A DNA stretch of 64,000 nucleotides from Rhodothermales bacterium (lineage in GTDB: Bacteria; Bacteroidota; Rhodothermia; Rhodothermales; Bin80): contig OX638318.1 of assembly GCA_951812585.1 (NCBI GenBank), forward strand, positions 3,042,810 to 3,106,809, in the 5' to 3' direction. The position numbers were made by a program, and so were the translations under genes. This document shows positions 37,154 to 45,263 of the stretch, piece by piece (the stretch's first letter is position 1; the number at the start of each line of letters is the position of its first letter). The notes beneath the pieces were generated by a model, which did not search any database, had not been told where the DNA came from, and was given only the letters and a program-made list of their open reading frames with translations.

Positions 37154-38251
37154 ATGATCTATGAGCTCAAGCTCTTGTCGGAATCCGATGGGCCGCGTGC
37201 GGGACGCAGTCCTGTGCGCGCAGTGCCGGCGGGGTTTGGCCTGTCGTACAGCCGCGACCACTCCAAGGCGCAGGTGCTGGCGGACGGATTCGGCCGTTTG
37301 CACACCTACTTGCGCATTTCGCTGGTGGAGCACTGCAACTTGCGATGCCGGTACTGCATGCCGGAAGAGGGCTTGGACTGGACACCTGCACCTAGGCTAC
37401 TGACGCAGGAGGAGATCATCCGCCTGGCGCGTCTTTTTGTTCAGCAGGGCGTCAGCAAGGTTCGTTTGACAGGCGGCGAGCCGCTCTTGCGAGAGGGGAT
37501 TGTAGAGATCGCAGCAGCCGTCGGGAGGCTGCCCGGACTGCGTACATTGGCCATCACAACCAATGGGCTCCTGCTGCCCAAGAAGTTGTCCCGCCTTAAA
37601 GCTGCAGGCGTCAACCTGCTCAACATCAGCCTGGACACGCTGCGGCCGGATCGGTTTGAGGCCATAACGCGCCGCCGCGGATTGCCCCTGGTGCTGCGCG
37701 CAGTGACCCAGGCTTTGGACGCGGGGTACACGCCGCTCAAGGTGAATTGCGTCGTGATGCGCGGTGTCAACGAGGATGAGCTGGCGGACTTTGCGCAGTG
37801 GACCCAAGATTTGCCGATAGCGGTGCGCTTCATAGAGTTCATGCCGTTTGATGGCAACCAGTGGGACGAGAGTCGGCTCTATCCATACCAGGAGATGCTG
37901 GATGCGCTGTCCAGGCAGTTTGCACTGGAGAGGGTTGCCGACGGGCCGAGCGAGACTGCCAAGACGTACCGCATACCCGGCTTCAAAGGCACAGTGGGTT
38001 TCATCACATCGATGACCGAGAATTTCTGTGAGGGTTGCAACCGGCTGCGGATCACCGCCGATGGCAGCCTGAAGGTATGCCTCTTTGGGCGCGCCGAAGT
38101 AAGCCTGCGCGACGCCATGCGCGGTGGCGCTTCCGATGCCGCGTTGCTGGAGATCATCAGCACGGCCATTGGCCGCAAGCGGGCCCGTCACGCGGGCATG
38201 CAGAACCTGGCGACGCAGGTCAACCGCCCGATGATCACCATCGGGGGTTAA
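37154..38251 (+). CDS. moaA: GTP 3',8-cyclase
   Basis: Radical SAM enzyme of molybdopterin synthesis. The N-terminal cluster motif is CNLRCRYC (about residues 61-68). The second C-terminal cluster is CEGCNRLRITADGSLKVC. The protein ends in the typical Gly-Gly (TIGG). 365 residues from ATG 37154. A GTG at 37274 would give 325 residues and fit the family N-terminus (FGRLHTYLRIS) better, so the first 40 residues may not be translated. No other moa/moe genes are adjacent; modAB lie 12 kb downstream. Confidence 0.94.
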   Translation: MIYELKLLSESDGPRAGRSPVRAVPAGFGLSYSRDHSKAQVLADGFGRLHTYLRISLVEHCNLRCRYCMPEEGLDWTPAPRLLTQEEIIRLARLFVQQGVSKVRLTGGEPLLREGIVEIAAAVGRLPGLRTLAITTNGLLLPKKLSRLKAAGVNLLNISLDTLRPDRFEAITRRRGLPLVLRAVTQALDAGYTPLKVNCVVMRGVNEDELADFAQWTQDLPIAVRFIEFMPFDGNQWDESRLYPYQEMLDALSRQFALERVADGPSETAKTYRIPGFKGTVGFITSMTENFCEGCNRLRITADGSLKVCLFGRAEVSLRDAMRGGASDAALLEIISTAIGRKRARHAGMQNLATQVNRPMITIGG

Positions 38252-38302
38252 CGGATCGCATCGGCTTCAGCAGCCGATGCGCGGCGCGGGCTCTGGCGTC
38301 GG

Positions 38303-39478
38303 TCAGTTGCGAGCCACGAACAGTTCGATCCACGCCGCGAAGAAGGGGTCTTCCAGCCGATGCCGAATCGATCCCATGGTTTCCTCCGGCCTCGCAATAC
38401 CGCTGTTGGTCAACTTCTGCACCGCGCTCCGCAGGCTGCTCAGGGGCAGTTCGTGTCTTTTGAGCGTGGCATGGGAAAACAGGCCGACTCCCTTGGTCTT
38501 CACCAGTGCCAGCAGTGCACGTTGCTGCACCGCCGTTAGCCGGTTCCACACCTGTGTGTAGAAAGGATCATCACGCCGGACCAGGCGATCCAGCACCTGA
38601 TTTACGTCGGTCGTGCTGAGAGTGCCTGACTGCTCCCTGGCGCGCGCGTGGTTCCAGCAGGAATGGGCCAGTCGTTGGACGTTATAGGGGACATCCTCGG
38701 CCAGGTCCAGAATGGCTGTGATGGCGTCTTCCTCCACATTGGTGCGCGCCGATTCGAATCCCGTGCGAATAAAGGTTCTGAAGTCATTGCGTGGCACGGG
38801 ACCGACAAAGAGTCGCGATCCGAGTCGATAAAAGGGACGCGCAGGGTCGCTGGTCATCTGGGACAACAGGCCGATCTTTGATCCTGAAAGCACGTAAGCG
38901 ACATGCCTGTGGCGCTGAATGGCTGCGCGCAGTTGTCGTTCAGCCGCCAATCCGTCGCCTGGACCTTGCAGCTTGAGCACATGCTGAAACTCGTCAATGA
39001 CTACCGCCACCTTGCGACCGCTGTCTGCCGCCATGCGATCTAGTCCATCTAGCAGCGTCGTAAGCATCATGGCTTCCTGCTTCCGGGGCTGCCTCGTGAT
39101 CGTTGCGCTGAACGATTGGTCCAGCGGATTGTAGTTGATCTCGGGACGGAGCGCGCCAAAGAACGTGCGCAGCTTTGCACCTGCGCGGCTGATCTTGCCG
39201 GCCAGGCGATCTGCAGCACCGGCCACCACGGATTCAGCCAATTGCCTGAGCGTAGGGAAGGCTTCGGCATCGCGCCTCAGAACTACGATTCCGCGTTCTT
39301 CTGCTTGTTCGGAAGCTGCGTGCAGGATTGAGGTCTTTCCGTGCCTGCGCGGTCCTATCATGAACAGTCGGCCCGCCTGTTCCATCGTGTCAAGGACGAC
39401 CCTTAACTCGTCCTCTCGGTCCACCAGTTCGGCGCCGGCGAGCTCCCTGCCATACTGAAACGGATTTCTTGAAGTCAT
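38303..39478 (-). CDS. P-loop ATPase, archaeal-type/STAND-like
   Basis: 391 residues. Walker A GPRRHGKTS is at about residues 42-50, Walker B VAVVIDEFQ ends at Glu163, and 'YVLSGSKIGLL' is a sensor-like strand. A C-terminal winged-helix part follows (about residues 300-380, 'VQQRALLALVKTKGVGLF', 'LRSAVQKLTNSGIAR'). This matches the archaeal ATPase/MalT-like STAND layout of an ATP-dependent switch. No partner gene is adjacent. A perfect 10-bp palindrome lies 20 bases upstream of the start. The role is unknown. Confidence 0.78.
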   Translation of the reverse strand: MTSRNPFQYGRELAGAELVDREDELRVVLDTMEQAGRLFMIGPRRHGKTSILHAASEQAEERGIVVLRRDAEAFPTLRQLAESVVAGAADRLAGKISRAGAKLRTFFGALRPEINYNPLDQSFSATITRQPRKQEAMMLTTLLDGLDRMAADSGRKVAVVIDEFQHVLKLQGPGDGLAAERQLRAAIQRHRHVAYVLSGSKIGLLSQMTSDPARPFYRLGSRLFVGPVPRNDFRTFIRTGFESARTNVEEDAITAILDLAEDVPYNVQRLAHSCWNHARAREQSGTLSTTDVNQVLDRLVRRDDPFYTQVWNRLTAVQQRALLALVKTKGVGLFSHATLKRHELPLSSLRSAVQKLTNSGIARPEETMGSIRHRLEDPFFAAWIELFVARN

Positions 39479-39497
39479 GCTGCGCTGTGCAAAATTA

Positions 39498-39519
39498 CGC
39501 TGCGTAAAATTACGCAGCG
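39498..39519. promoter_or_regulatory. perfect palindrome upstream of the ATPase gene
   Basis: CGCTGCGTAA and TTACGCAGCG are exact complements with AA between. Copies of AAATTACGC (39492-39500, 39507-39515) also repeat directly. The site is 20 bases from the ATPase ATG, a place where a repressor would act. The protein is unknown. Confidence 0.6.
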
Positions 39520-40346
39520 CTAACTTGGATGTTCCGATTCCGATTCCGATTGCGATTGCGTACGCGTGAAATCACCCTACTGTATCGGATCGGTGAGCCG
39601 ACAAGGCGGCAAAAGCAGGCATTCGATCTCTGGGGCGCCAAGATCAAGTAAGGGCTGTACCCATGCGCCGTACTGTGGCCGATGACTTGGCGCACAGGGT
39701 GAACAAAGATCCCGGCGGTGCCCAGGTGCTTCCAGCGCTGTGCGTGAAGGGCCGCAAGCAGCCGCAAGTCTGAAACGCATCACACCGACTGGGGCATGTC
39801 GAGCAGCAAAAACCCTCCAGTTTGGCCCATAATTGCTACGCCTAACGGCGTTCAGGCGAAAAAAGCGGGGGCCACCGCCCTCCGTCCAGCGCGCAGACCG
39901 GGCTGCTGAGCAATCAGCCCAATAACGAATCTGGAAGAACTTTCCTGGTCAAAACCCCCGAAATATGATTCAGTTTGGGAATAACTTCAGTCAAATGAAG
40001 CGGTAGTGTATACCATGTACCATGGCCACACATGCGCTGGAGCGTACCGGTGCGCATCTTGCATATATTGCCAGCGTAATGACATCACCATTCGATCAAA
40101 TACGGAGCGGAGCGAGCGGCCCAAGCAATGGCAGCACACAAGGCTGATGAATGCACGGCTGTTTCTGGTTGCCGACTAACACGGTCGCGCCGGTTTCTGC
40201 CCCGACCTGATGCCCGTCCAATTATGGTAGCTGCTATTCATGTGTCATCTGCGCCACTTGCATATTCTGATCGAAAGTGCCAGGGTAGTCAGAATACACA
40301 CCACTCGTAAAACCGCATTACAAGAATGGATTTTCACCCTCAGTCG

Positions 40347-40367
40347 TACGCCAGGTAGCCTGGCGTA
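40347..40367. repeat. 9-bp hairpin in the gene-poor stretch
   Basis: TACGCCAGG and CCTGGCGTA are perfect complements with a three-base loop TAG. No T run follows and there is no adjacent gene end, so its role is unclear. Confidence 0.55.
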
Positions 40368-40648
40368 TGAACATCAGATTGCCGAGCAGGCGCTGGACCC
40401 GATGGGTAGCACAAGGTCAAGCCTGTCATAGAGGCACAATTCACTAAGGCTCTGGCGCTAGATTCCTAGCCAGTACGCCCACTGATGGGCACATTTTGGT
40501 GCCGTTGTCCGAAGGCGCAGATTCCTGGCGAGCCCATCCAGCGCGGGTCGAGATAGTATGACCATTCCAGCAGGCATTCGAATACTGGCCAGCTTCCGCC
40601 TGAATAGCTGGCCGAATTGCACCGGAAAGCGCAGTAGGTCAAATAAAC

Positions 40649-40664
40649 TGCTAAAAAATTAGCA
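40649..40664. promoter_or_regulatory. upstream BlaI-type operator
   Basis: TGCTAA-AAAA-TTAGCA, a perfect dyad. Its ends match the second dyad at 40710 (TGCTA-N6-TAGCA) in sequence and length. It sits just upstream of the predicted -35 box. Assignment to BlaI is inferred from position and duplication. Confidence 0.65.
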
Positions 40665-40671
40665 TTTGGCC

Positions 40672-40700
40672 TTGACCATAGGGAAACCTCGTCATATATT
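40672..40700 (+). promoter_or_regulatory. predicted blaI promoter
   Basis: TTGACC and TATATT are separated by exactly 17 bases; each differs from the sigma-70 consensus by one base. TATATTGG also resembles the Bacteroidota -7 element. It lies between the two matched dyads, 72 bases before the blaI ATG. Confidence 0.65.
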
Positions 40701-40709
40701 GGCCGTAAG

Positions 40710-40725
40710 TGCTAGTATGATAGCA
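40710..40725. promoter_or_regulatory. downstream BlaI-type operator
   Basis: TGCTA-GTATGA-TAGCA, a 16-base dyad with the same ends as the one at 40649, 61 bases centre to centre. It covers the predicted transcription start. Confidence 0.65.
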
Positions 40726-40771
40726 TTTATGCTGCGCATCGTTGAACCTTCTCCCGGTAAGGGTGGACGTA

Positions 40772-41164
40772 ATGAAGAAGAAGAAGTCTCCGATGGACCT
40801 GGGGCGTCGTGAGCGTCAGATAATGGCGTTTGTCTACCAGCACGGTCAGGCCACAGCCGCCGAAGTGATGGAGGGCATCGACAGCCCACCGAGTTATTCG
40901 GGGGTGCGGGCGATGCTGCGCATTTTGGAAGAGAAGGGCCATCTGCGGCACCGGCGGGAGGGACCGCGCTACATCTACACTCCGACGCTTTCTCCGGAAG
41001 AAGCAGGGCGTTCGGCCATGAACTACATGGTGCAAATGTTCTTCAACGGCTCGGTCGAGCAAGCGGTGGCGACGCTGCTCGAGCTGAAGAGGACAGATCT
41101 GACCGAGAGCGACCTCGACCACCTTTCCGGCTTGATTGAGCAGGCCAAACAACAAGGGCGATAG
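40772..41164 (+). CDS. BlaI/MecI/CopY-family repressor
   Basis: 130 residues. The winged-helix DNA-binding domain has 'DLGRRERQIMAFVYQHGQATAAEVMEGI' and 'YSGVRAMLRILEEKGHLRHRREGPRYIYTP', both diagnostic. The C-terminal half carries the dimer helix. ATG 40772 is chosen over an in-frame TTG at 40742 because the family sequence begins near here. The M56 gene starts 3 bases after its stop. Two matched dyads flank its promoter, so autorepression is likely. In BlaI/BlaR systems the partner protease relieves repression. Confidence 0.9.
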   Translation: MKKKKSPMDLGRRERQIMAFVYQHGQATAAEVMEGIDSPPSYSGVRAMLRILEEKGHLRHRREGPRYIYTPTLSPEEAGRSAMNYMVQMFFNGSVEQAVATLLELKRTDLTESDLDHLSGLIEQAKQQGR

Positions 41165-41167
41165 ACT

Positions 41168-43111
41168 ATGGATACGTTGATGGAATTCACTCATTTTCCC
41201 GCCAGCATGAGCTCCTGGCTGGTGCTGATGCTGACGTTGTTTGTCAAAGGCGCGTTGGTGCTTGCAGCTGCCGGCCTTCTGGTTTGCGCCTTGCGGCGCA
41301 GTTCGGCGGCCGTCCGCTATGTGGTGTGGTGCGCGGGGCTGTTGAGCCTGTTGGTGTTGCCGGTGCTTTCGGTGCTGTTGCCGCAGTGGCAGACGGGTCT
41401 TCTGCCGCAAGCGACCGTTCTGGTTCAGGAAGCTCCCCACGCGGCGCCACATGTGGCTCCGGCCTCTGTGCCGTTCCTGGATGTCCCGACGGCTGAGCCA
41501 GCCGTAGCTGCGCCGGTCGCTGTGGCGCCGCCGCAGGTCGGCCGGGCTGAGGTTCCTGCTGTGGGGGCCGCCTCAGGGCCCCTGTTTGCCGCGCTCGACT
41601 TTCACTGGTCGACATGGGTGTTTCTGGCATGGCTGGCCGGTCTGCTGTTCGTGCTGGTTCGGATGGCTATTGCGCACGCCGGGGTGCACCTGCTTGTCAT
41701 CCGTGGCACGATGGTGCAGGACGACGATTGGCGTCAGCTGGCCGGCGATGTGGCCAGCCGGCTGGGTATCCGACGGCCGGTGCGACTGCGCTGGAGCACG
41801 TGGACGGCGGTCCCGTTGAGCGTTGGCGTGTGGCGGCCTGCCGTCATCTTGCCAGAGGTGGCGAAGATGTGGGACGCGCAGCATCGCCGGACGGTGTTGC
41901 TCCATGAGCTGGCGCACGTCCGACGCCGCGATTGCCTGATGCAGCTGTTGACGCAAGTCGCCTGCGCTATCCACTGGTTCAACCCGCTGGCGTGGGTAGC
42001 TGCTCGCCAGTCGCGCATCGAGCGAGAGCGCGCTGCCGACGACATGGTGCTGTTGGCCGGCACGCAGGCCTCCACGTATGCCGAGATTTTGCTGGATACC
42101 GCCCGTTCGCTGCACTCGGCAAGATGGCCGCAGGTGGCGTCGCTGGCCATGGCGCGGCCTTCCCAGCTGGAGAGCCGCCTGATGGCCATTCTCGATCCCT
42201 CGTTGCGCCATCGGAGCCTGAACCGGGTCGCCGCTACCATGGCTGTCGTAGTAGCGGCATGCATAGTGCTACCGCTGGCCGTGCTCAATCCCGCCCAAGC
42301 CCAGCGTGATACCATCGTGGGGGCAGGCGACGTTGCTGTTGACACCGTGCCGCCACTCAACGATGCGCGCTTCACAGTTACCGAGGACATCAGGAGTGCT
42401 TCCGAAGTTGCCGTCGACATCGAGTCGAACTTCGTCCTCGATCCAGATGTCGTTACTGACGACAACATCGATACTAGCTACGACAGCACCCCAGTTACTG
42501 GCTCAATTTGGGAGAGTGCATCCATGGACACCCTTACCGCTGAGCAGCGCAAGATGCTGCGCAGCAAGTATGACATCGATAGCACGTTTATCCATGAGAT
42601 AGAAATGCTAGGCTTCACTGATCTGGGTGTAGACGAGTTCGTCGCCTTGGGCGAAAATGACATCGATCCAGACTATATTCGCGCTATACACGCTGCGGGC
42701 TTCACGGATTTGACCTTGAACGACCTCATCAACCTGGCCAGGTTTGAGATCGACCCGAGCTATATCCGGGGATTGCAGGCTGCCGGCTTCACGGACTTGA
42801 CCTTGAACGACCTCGCCAACCTGGCCAGGTTTGAGATCGACCCGAGCTATATCCGGGAATTGCAGGCTGCCGGCTTCACGGACTTGACCTTGAACGACCT
42901 CACCAACCTGGCCAGGTTTGAGATCGACCCGAGCTATATCCGGGAATTGCAGGCTGCCGGCTTCACGGACTTGACCTTGAACGACCTCACCAACCTGGCC
43001 AGGTTTGAGATCGACCCGAGCTATATCCGGGGATTGCAGGCTGCCGGCTTCACGGACTTGACCGTGAACGACCTCATCAACCTGGCCAGGAAAACTATGC
43101 GCCAAAAATAA
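41168..43111 (+). CDS. M56 membrane metallopeptidase with tandem C-terminal repeats
   Basis: 647 residues. Two N-terminal membrane segments (about residues 15-45 and 50-75), another near 150-170, then the zinc motif HELAH (residues 246-250) with 'RRRDCLMQLL' and 'ERERAADDMVL'. This is the BlaR1/MecR1 M56 domain. There is no penicillin-binding sensor. A hydrophobic segment near residue 355-375 leads into an acidic linker and about six 29-residue repeats of the form FTDLTLNDL.NLARFEIDPSYIR.LQAAG. It probably inactivates the neighbouring BlaI after sensing a signal through the repeats; that signal is unknown. Confidence 0.85.
   Translation: MDTLMEFTHFPASMSSWLVLMLTLFVKGALVLAAAGLLVCALRRSSAAVRYVVWCAGLLSLLVLPVLSVLLPQWQTGLLPQATVLVQEAPHAAPHVAPASVPFLDVPTAEPAVAAPVAVAPPQVGRAEVPAVGAASGPLFAALDFHWSTWVFLAWLAGLLFVLVRMAIAHAGVHLLVIRGTMVQDDDWRQLAGDVASRLGIRRPVRLRWSTWTAVPLSVGVWRPAVILPEVAKMWDAQHRRTVLLHELAHVRRRDCLMQLLTQVACAIHWFNPLAWVAARQSRIERERAADDMVLLAGTQASTYAEILLDTARSLHSARWPQVASLAMARPSQLESRLMAILDPSLRHRSLNRVAATMAVVVAACIVLPLAVLNPAQAQRDTIVGAGDVAVDTVPPLNDARFTVTEDIRSASEVAVDIESNFVLDPDVVTDDNIDTSYDSTPVTGSIWESASMDTLTAEQRKMLRSKYDIDSTFIHEIEMLGFTDLGVDEFVALGENDIDPDYIRAIHAAGFTDLTLNDLINLARFEIDPSYIRGLQAAGFTDLTLNDLANLARFEIDPSYIRELQAAGFTDLTLNDLTNLARFEIDPSYIRELQAAGFTDLTLNDLTNLARFEIDPSYIRGLQAAGFTDLTVNDLINLARKTMRQK
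42698..43045 (+). repeat. four near-identical 87-bp coding repeats
   Basis: Units begin at 42698, 42785, 42872 and 42959, with a partial fifth from 43046. They differ at only a few positions (mainly the residue after 'NDL' and the residue after 'YIR'). Older, diverged units lie just upstream. The length is a multiple of three, so copy changes keep the frame. Confidence 0.95.
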
Positions 43112-43350
43112 TTTGGGCTACTCCTGTCAATACGGCCAAAACTCAGCAGGCAAGCCGCGCTAGTGTTGTAGGTTGGTCTGCGTCCGTACGCTTGGCGTTT
43201 TCGCCCAGGATCAAACACCGATTCTCCGTAGTCCTCTGCTTGCTTAACTCTATTAGGATAACGCCTACCAACCGGATCTCTGGTGCTATCCTGGGGAAGA
43301 TTTAGATTACGCGCCCGCGACACCGAACTCCCATTTCCACACGCTTTGCC

Positions 43351-43515
43351 ATGTTGGTGGTCCGTCCGGGCCTCTATAGGATTCCTTACTTGGAGAGCAT
43401 TCGGGAGCACTATCGCACCATTCTGGAGTACCACCAATCGCCGAGTCATCAGGAATTCATGCGCGGCCTCAAGATTCCGGAACACTTGTTCGATTCTCCA
43501 AGGTACAGCTATTGA
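43351..43515 (+). CDS. 54-residue hypothetical ORF
   Basis: Starts at ATG 43351. The sequence reads like a normal protein (RPGLYRIPYLESIREHYRTI, then 'SHQEFMRGLKIPEHLF') with amphipathic helices and no membrane segment. I recognise no family. It may be a small gene or the end of a longer lost one; the region upstream in this frame is not conserved-looking. No Shine-Dalgarno site is evident. Confidence 0.35.
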   Translation: MLVVRPGLYRIPYLESIREHYRTILEYHQSPSHQEFMRGLKIPEHLFDSPRYSY

Positions 43516-43690
43516 CTCCGCTGCTTGGAAATCCATAGCCACACGGAGTTTGCGCCCAAGCATGAAGAGAGGATACCGCTGGACATACACTGCCACAGAA
43601 CCCCAATCCGTCGGCGGAGAAGGGACAGCGCTTGGCTCGAAATTGAGAAAGCTGCAGGAGCCCTAAGTGCCACAAAAAGGTGGAACAGGC

Positions 43691-43713
43691 TTGCACCCTA
43701 ATTTAGGGTGCAA
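43691..43713. repeat. 11-bp perfect inverted repeat upstream of IS3
   Basis: TTGCACCCTAA and TTAGGGTGCAA are exact complements with one T between. It lies 61 bases before orfA. No T run follows. It may be an IS target hairpin or a transcription stop; no matching copy is seen beyond orfB. Confidence 0.55.
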
Positions 43714-43774
43714 TGGCAGTCTTCTGGTCGTTATTGTTGTGGGCGGTCTTTAGTCACGTAGATCGGCAAACGCC

Positions 43775-44179
43775 ATGGATTCAACGCTTCATGAGGGCCG
43801 TGCGGCACCATCGCAGGTTCCATCCACGGAGGTCGTACCGCGGGCAAAGCGCTGCAGATTCACCTTGGCCTATAAGCAGCGCATCGTCCGCGAAGCGGAC
43901 GCTTGTCAGGTACTCGGAGAGGTCGGCGCGCTGTTGCGCCGGGAAGGCCTTTACTCGTCTCAGCTGTCCAAGTGGCGCCAACAGCTCGACAGACCGGAGG
44001 CTGGAACGCAGTCCACCGACAAGGTGCACGCGCTCAGAAAGGAGCTGCGTGTGGTGCGCAAGACGCTTGCGCGTACGCGTCATGAGCTCAAGCAGGCCCG
44101 GACGGTCATCGAGATTCAAAAAAAAGTCTCTGGACTGCTTGGTCTCGAGATCCCCGACGAGCCCGGGCAACCAGGTTGA
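43775..44179 (+). CDS. IS3-family transposase OrfA (HTH)
   Basis: 134 residues. An HTH of the IS3/IS911 OrfA type is visible: 'RFTLAYKQRIVREADACQ', 'VGALLRREGLYSSQLSKWRQQ'. A Lys/Arg-rich leucine-zipper-like helix follows ('VHALRKELRVVRKTLARTRHELKQAR'), the usual OrfA oligomerisation part. The stop is followed two bases later by the orfB ATG, so they are not fused by a frameshift here. Confidence 0.85.
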   Translation: MDSTLHEGRAAPSQVPSTEVVPRAKRCRFTLAYKQRIVREADACQVLGEVGALLRREGLYSSQLSKWRQQLDRPEAGTQSTDKVHALRKELRVVRKTLARTRHELKQARTVIEIQKKVSGLLGLEIPDEPGQPG

Positions 44180-44181
44180 TT

Positions 44182-45162
44182 ATGCTGGAGGAACTCACCA
44201 AGGCCATGGACATGACGGCCGCGTGCCGCTACATGGAGATCTCCCGTAGTACCGGGCACCGATGATTGCATCCAGGGCCACGGAAGCCAAGGAAGCGGCA
44301 AAAGGGCCGGCTCGCCATCGGTGACGCGTGGCGCGCACAGATGCTGGCCCGGTTGTGTTCGGAGCGGTTCATGGATCTTCCGCCCCGGCAGATAGGGGCT
44401 ACGCTGCTGGATGAAGACCCCTATGGGTGTCACTGGCGCACGCTGTATCGTATCCTGAAAGAAAGCCGCGCGGTACGAGAGCGCCGTAACCAGCGGGTAC
44501 ACCCGCCCTACACCAGGCCGGAGCGGGTGGCCACGGCCCCCAACCAGTTCTGGTCCATGGACATCACCACGCTGCGCGGTCCCCGAAAAGGGACCTCCTA
44601 CAAGTGCTACGTGATCGTAGATATCTTCAGTCGGTACGTGGTGGGCTGGATGGTGTCCCCGTACGAGACGGCTGATCTGGCGGCCGATCTGGTCGTGACC
44701 ACCTGCGAGCGCCAAGGGGCCACAGCCGATCCACCCACGGTCCACACGGACCGGGGCGCGCCCATGACCGCCCGGACCTACATCCAGTTGTTGGGGCAGC
44801 TGGGCGTCACGCGCTCCTATGCGCGACCGTACCAGTCGAACGATAACCCGTACTCGGAGGCCCTATTCCGTACCGCCCAGTATCCTCACCTGTACCCGAG
44901 GCGGTTCGGATCTCTGGAGGATGCCCAGCAATGGGCCCGATGGTTCTTCGCATGGTACAACGAGATGTTCTACCACTCTGGCCTTGGGCTCATGCATCCC
45001 CGGACTGTGCCCTACGGCCATACCGAAGCCGTCAGAGTTGCCCGTCAGCAAGTCATGAACTCGGCCTACGCACAGCACCCGGAACGCTTCTTGGGTGGCA
45101 GACCACGCATACCGATGCCGCCAAGAGCCGTATGGATCAACAAGCCCAAACACACTACCTAA
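44182..45162 (+). pseudogene. IS3-family transposase OrfB, interrupted by TGA
   Basis: The DDE core is intact from 44266: 'NQFWSMDITTLRG' (Asp), 'VHTDRGAPM' (Asp) and 'NDNPYSEALFRTAQY' (Glu), then the C-terminal 'WYNEMFYHSGLGLMHPRTV'. The frame opens at ATG 44182 with 'LEELTKAMDMTAACRYMEISRSTGHR' and then hits TGA at 44263-44265, where relatives have Trp before 'LHPGPRKP'. The part from TTG 44266 is 298 residues and could in principle be made alone, but it would lack the N-terminal HTH-like stretch. Confidence 0.75.
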
Positions 45163-45200
45163 CACGCTCAGCCGCAAAACATCCCTCTGTGCACAAACGT

Positions 45201-45216
45201 TAATTATGTAATTATG
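45201..45216 (+). repeat. AT-rich 8-bp tandem repeat
   Basis: TAATTATG twice in tandem, inside a short AT-rich patch flanked by GTTAA and TTAAC, between the IS3 element and the EEP hydrolase gene. Confidence 0.6.
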
Positions 45217-45263
45217 GTTAACGCATAAACTGGCGTAACGTCCCCAAATCAAACTCCAAAGCG

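Larger units (their letters stand above)
39479..40771. other. 1.3-kb gene-poor stretch
   Basis: No convincing gene across about 1.29 kb between the ATPase and blaI. It holds the ATPase-proximal palindrome, a short hexamer run (CCGATT three times plus GCGATT, 39537-39560), a hairpin at 40347-40367 and the blaI operator-promoter at 40649-40725. Open frames at 39510-39783 have no recognisable match and may be decayed. Confidence 0.6.
43112..43774. other. 663-base stretch between the M56 gene and IS3
   Basis: Holds one small frame at 43351-43515 and the inverted repeat at 43691-43713. The long frames on the opposite strand extend from the antisense of the M56 repeats and are shadows. Confidence 0.55.
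43775..45162 (+). mobile_element. IS3-family insertion sequence, ends not resolved
   Basis: Comprises orfA and the interrupted orfB. Terminal inverted repeats could not be matched by eye. The span given covers only the genes. An AT-rich octamer repeat (TAATTATG twice, 45201-45216) lies beyond the right side. Confidence 0.75.

Noticed and set aside
39838-39860. GCCTAAC...GTTCAGGC resembling an integron attC site
   Set aside because: The arms are only a few bases apart, the right arm has an extra base, and no integrase or cassette array is present.
42608-43105. 165-codon minus-strand frame with a repeating pattern
   Set aside because: It is the antisense of the M56 87-bp repeats and inherits its regularity from them.
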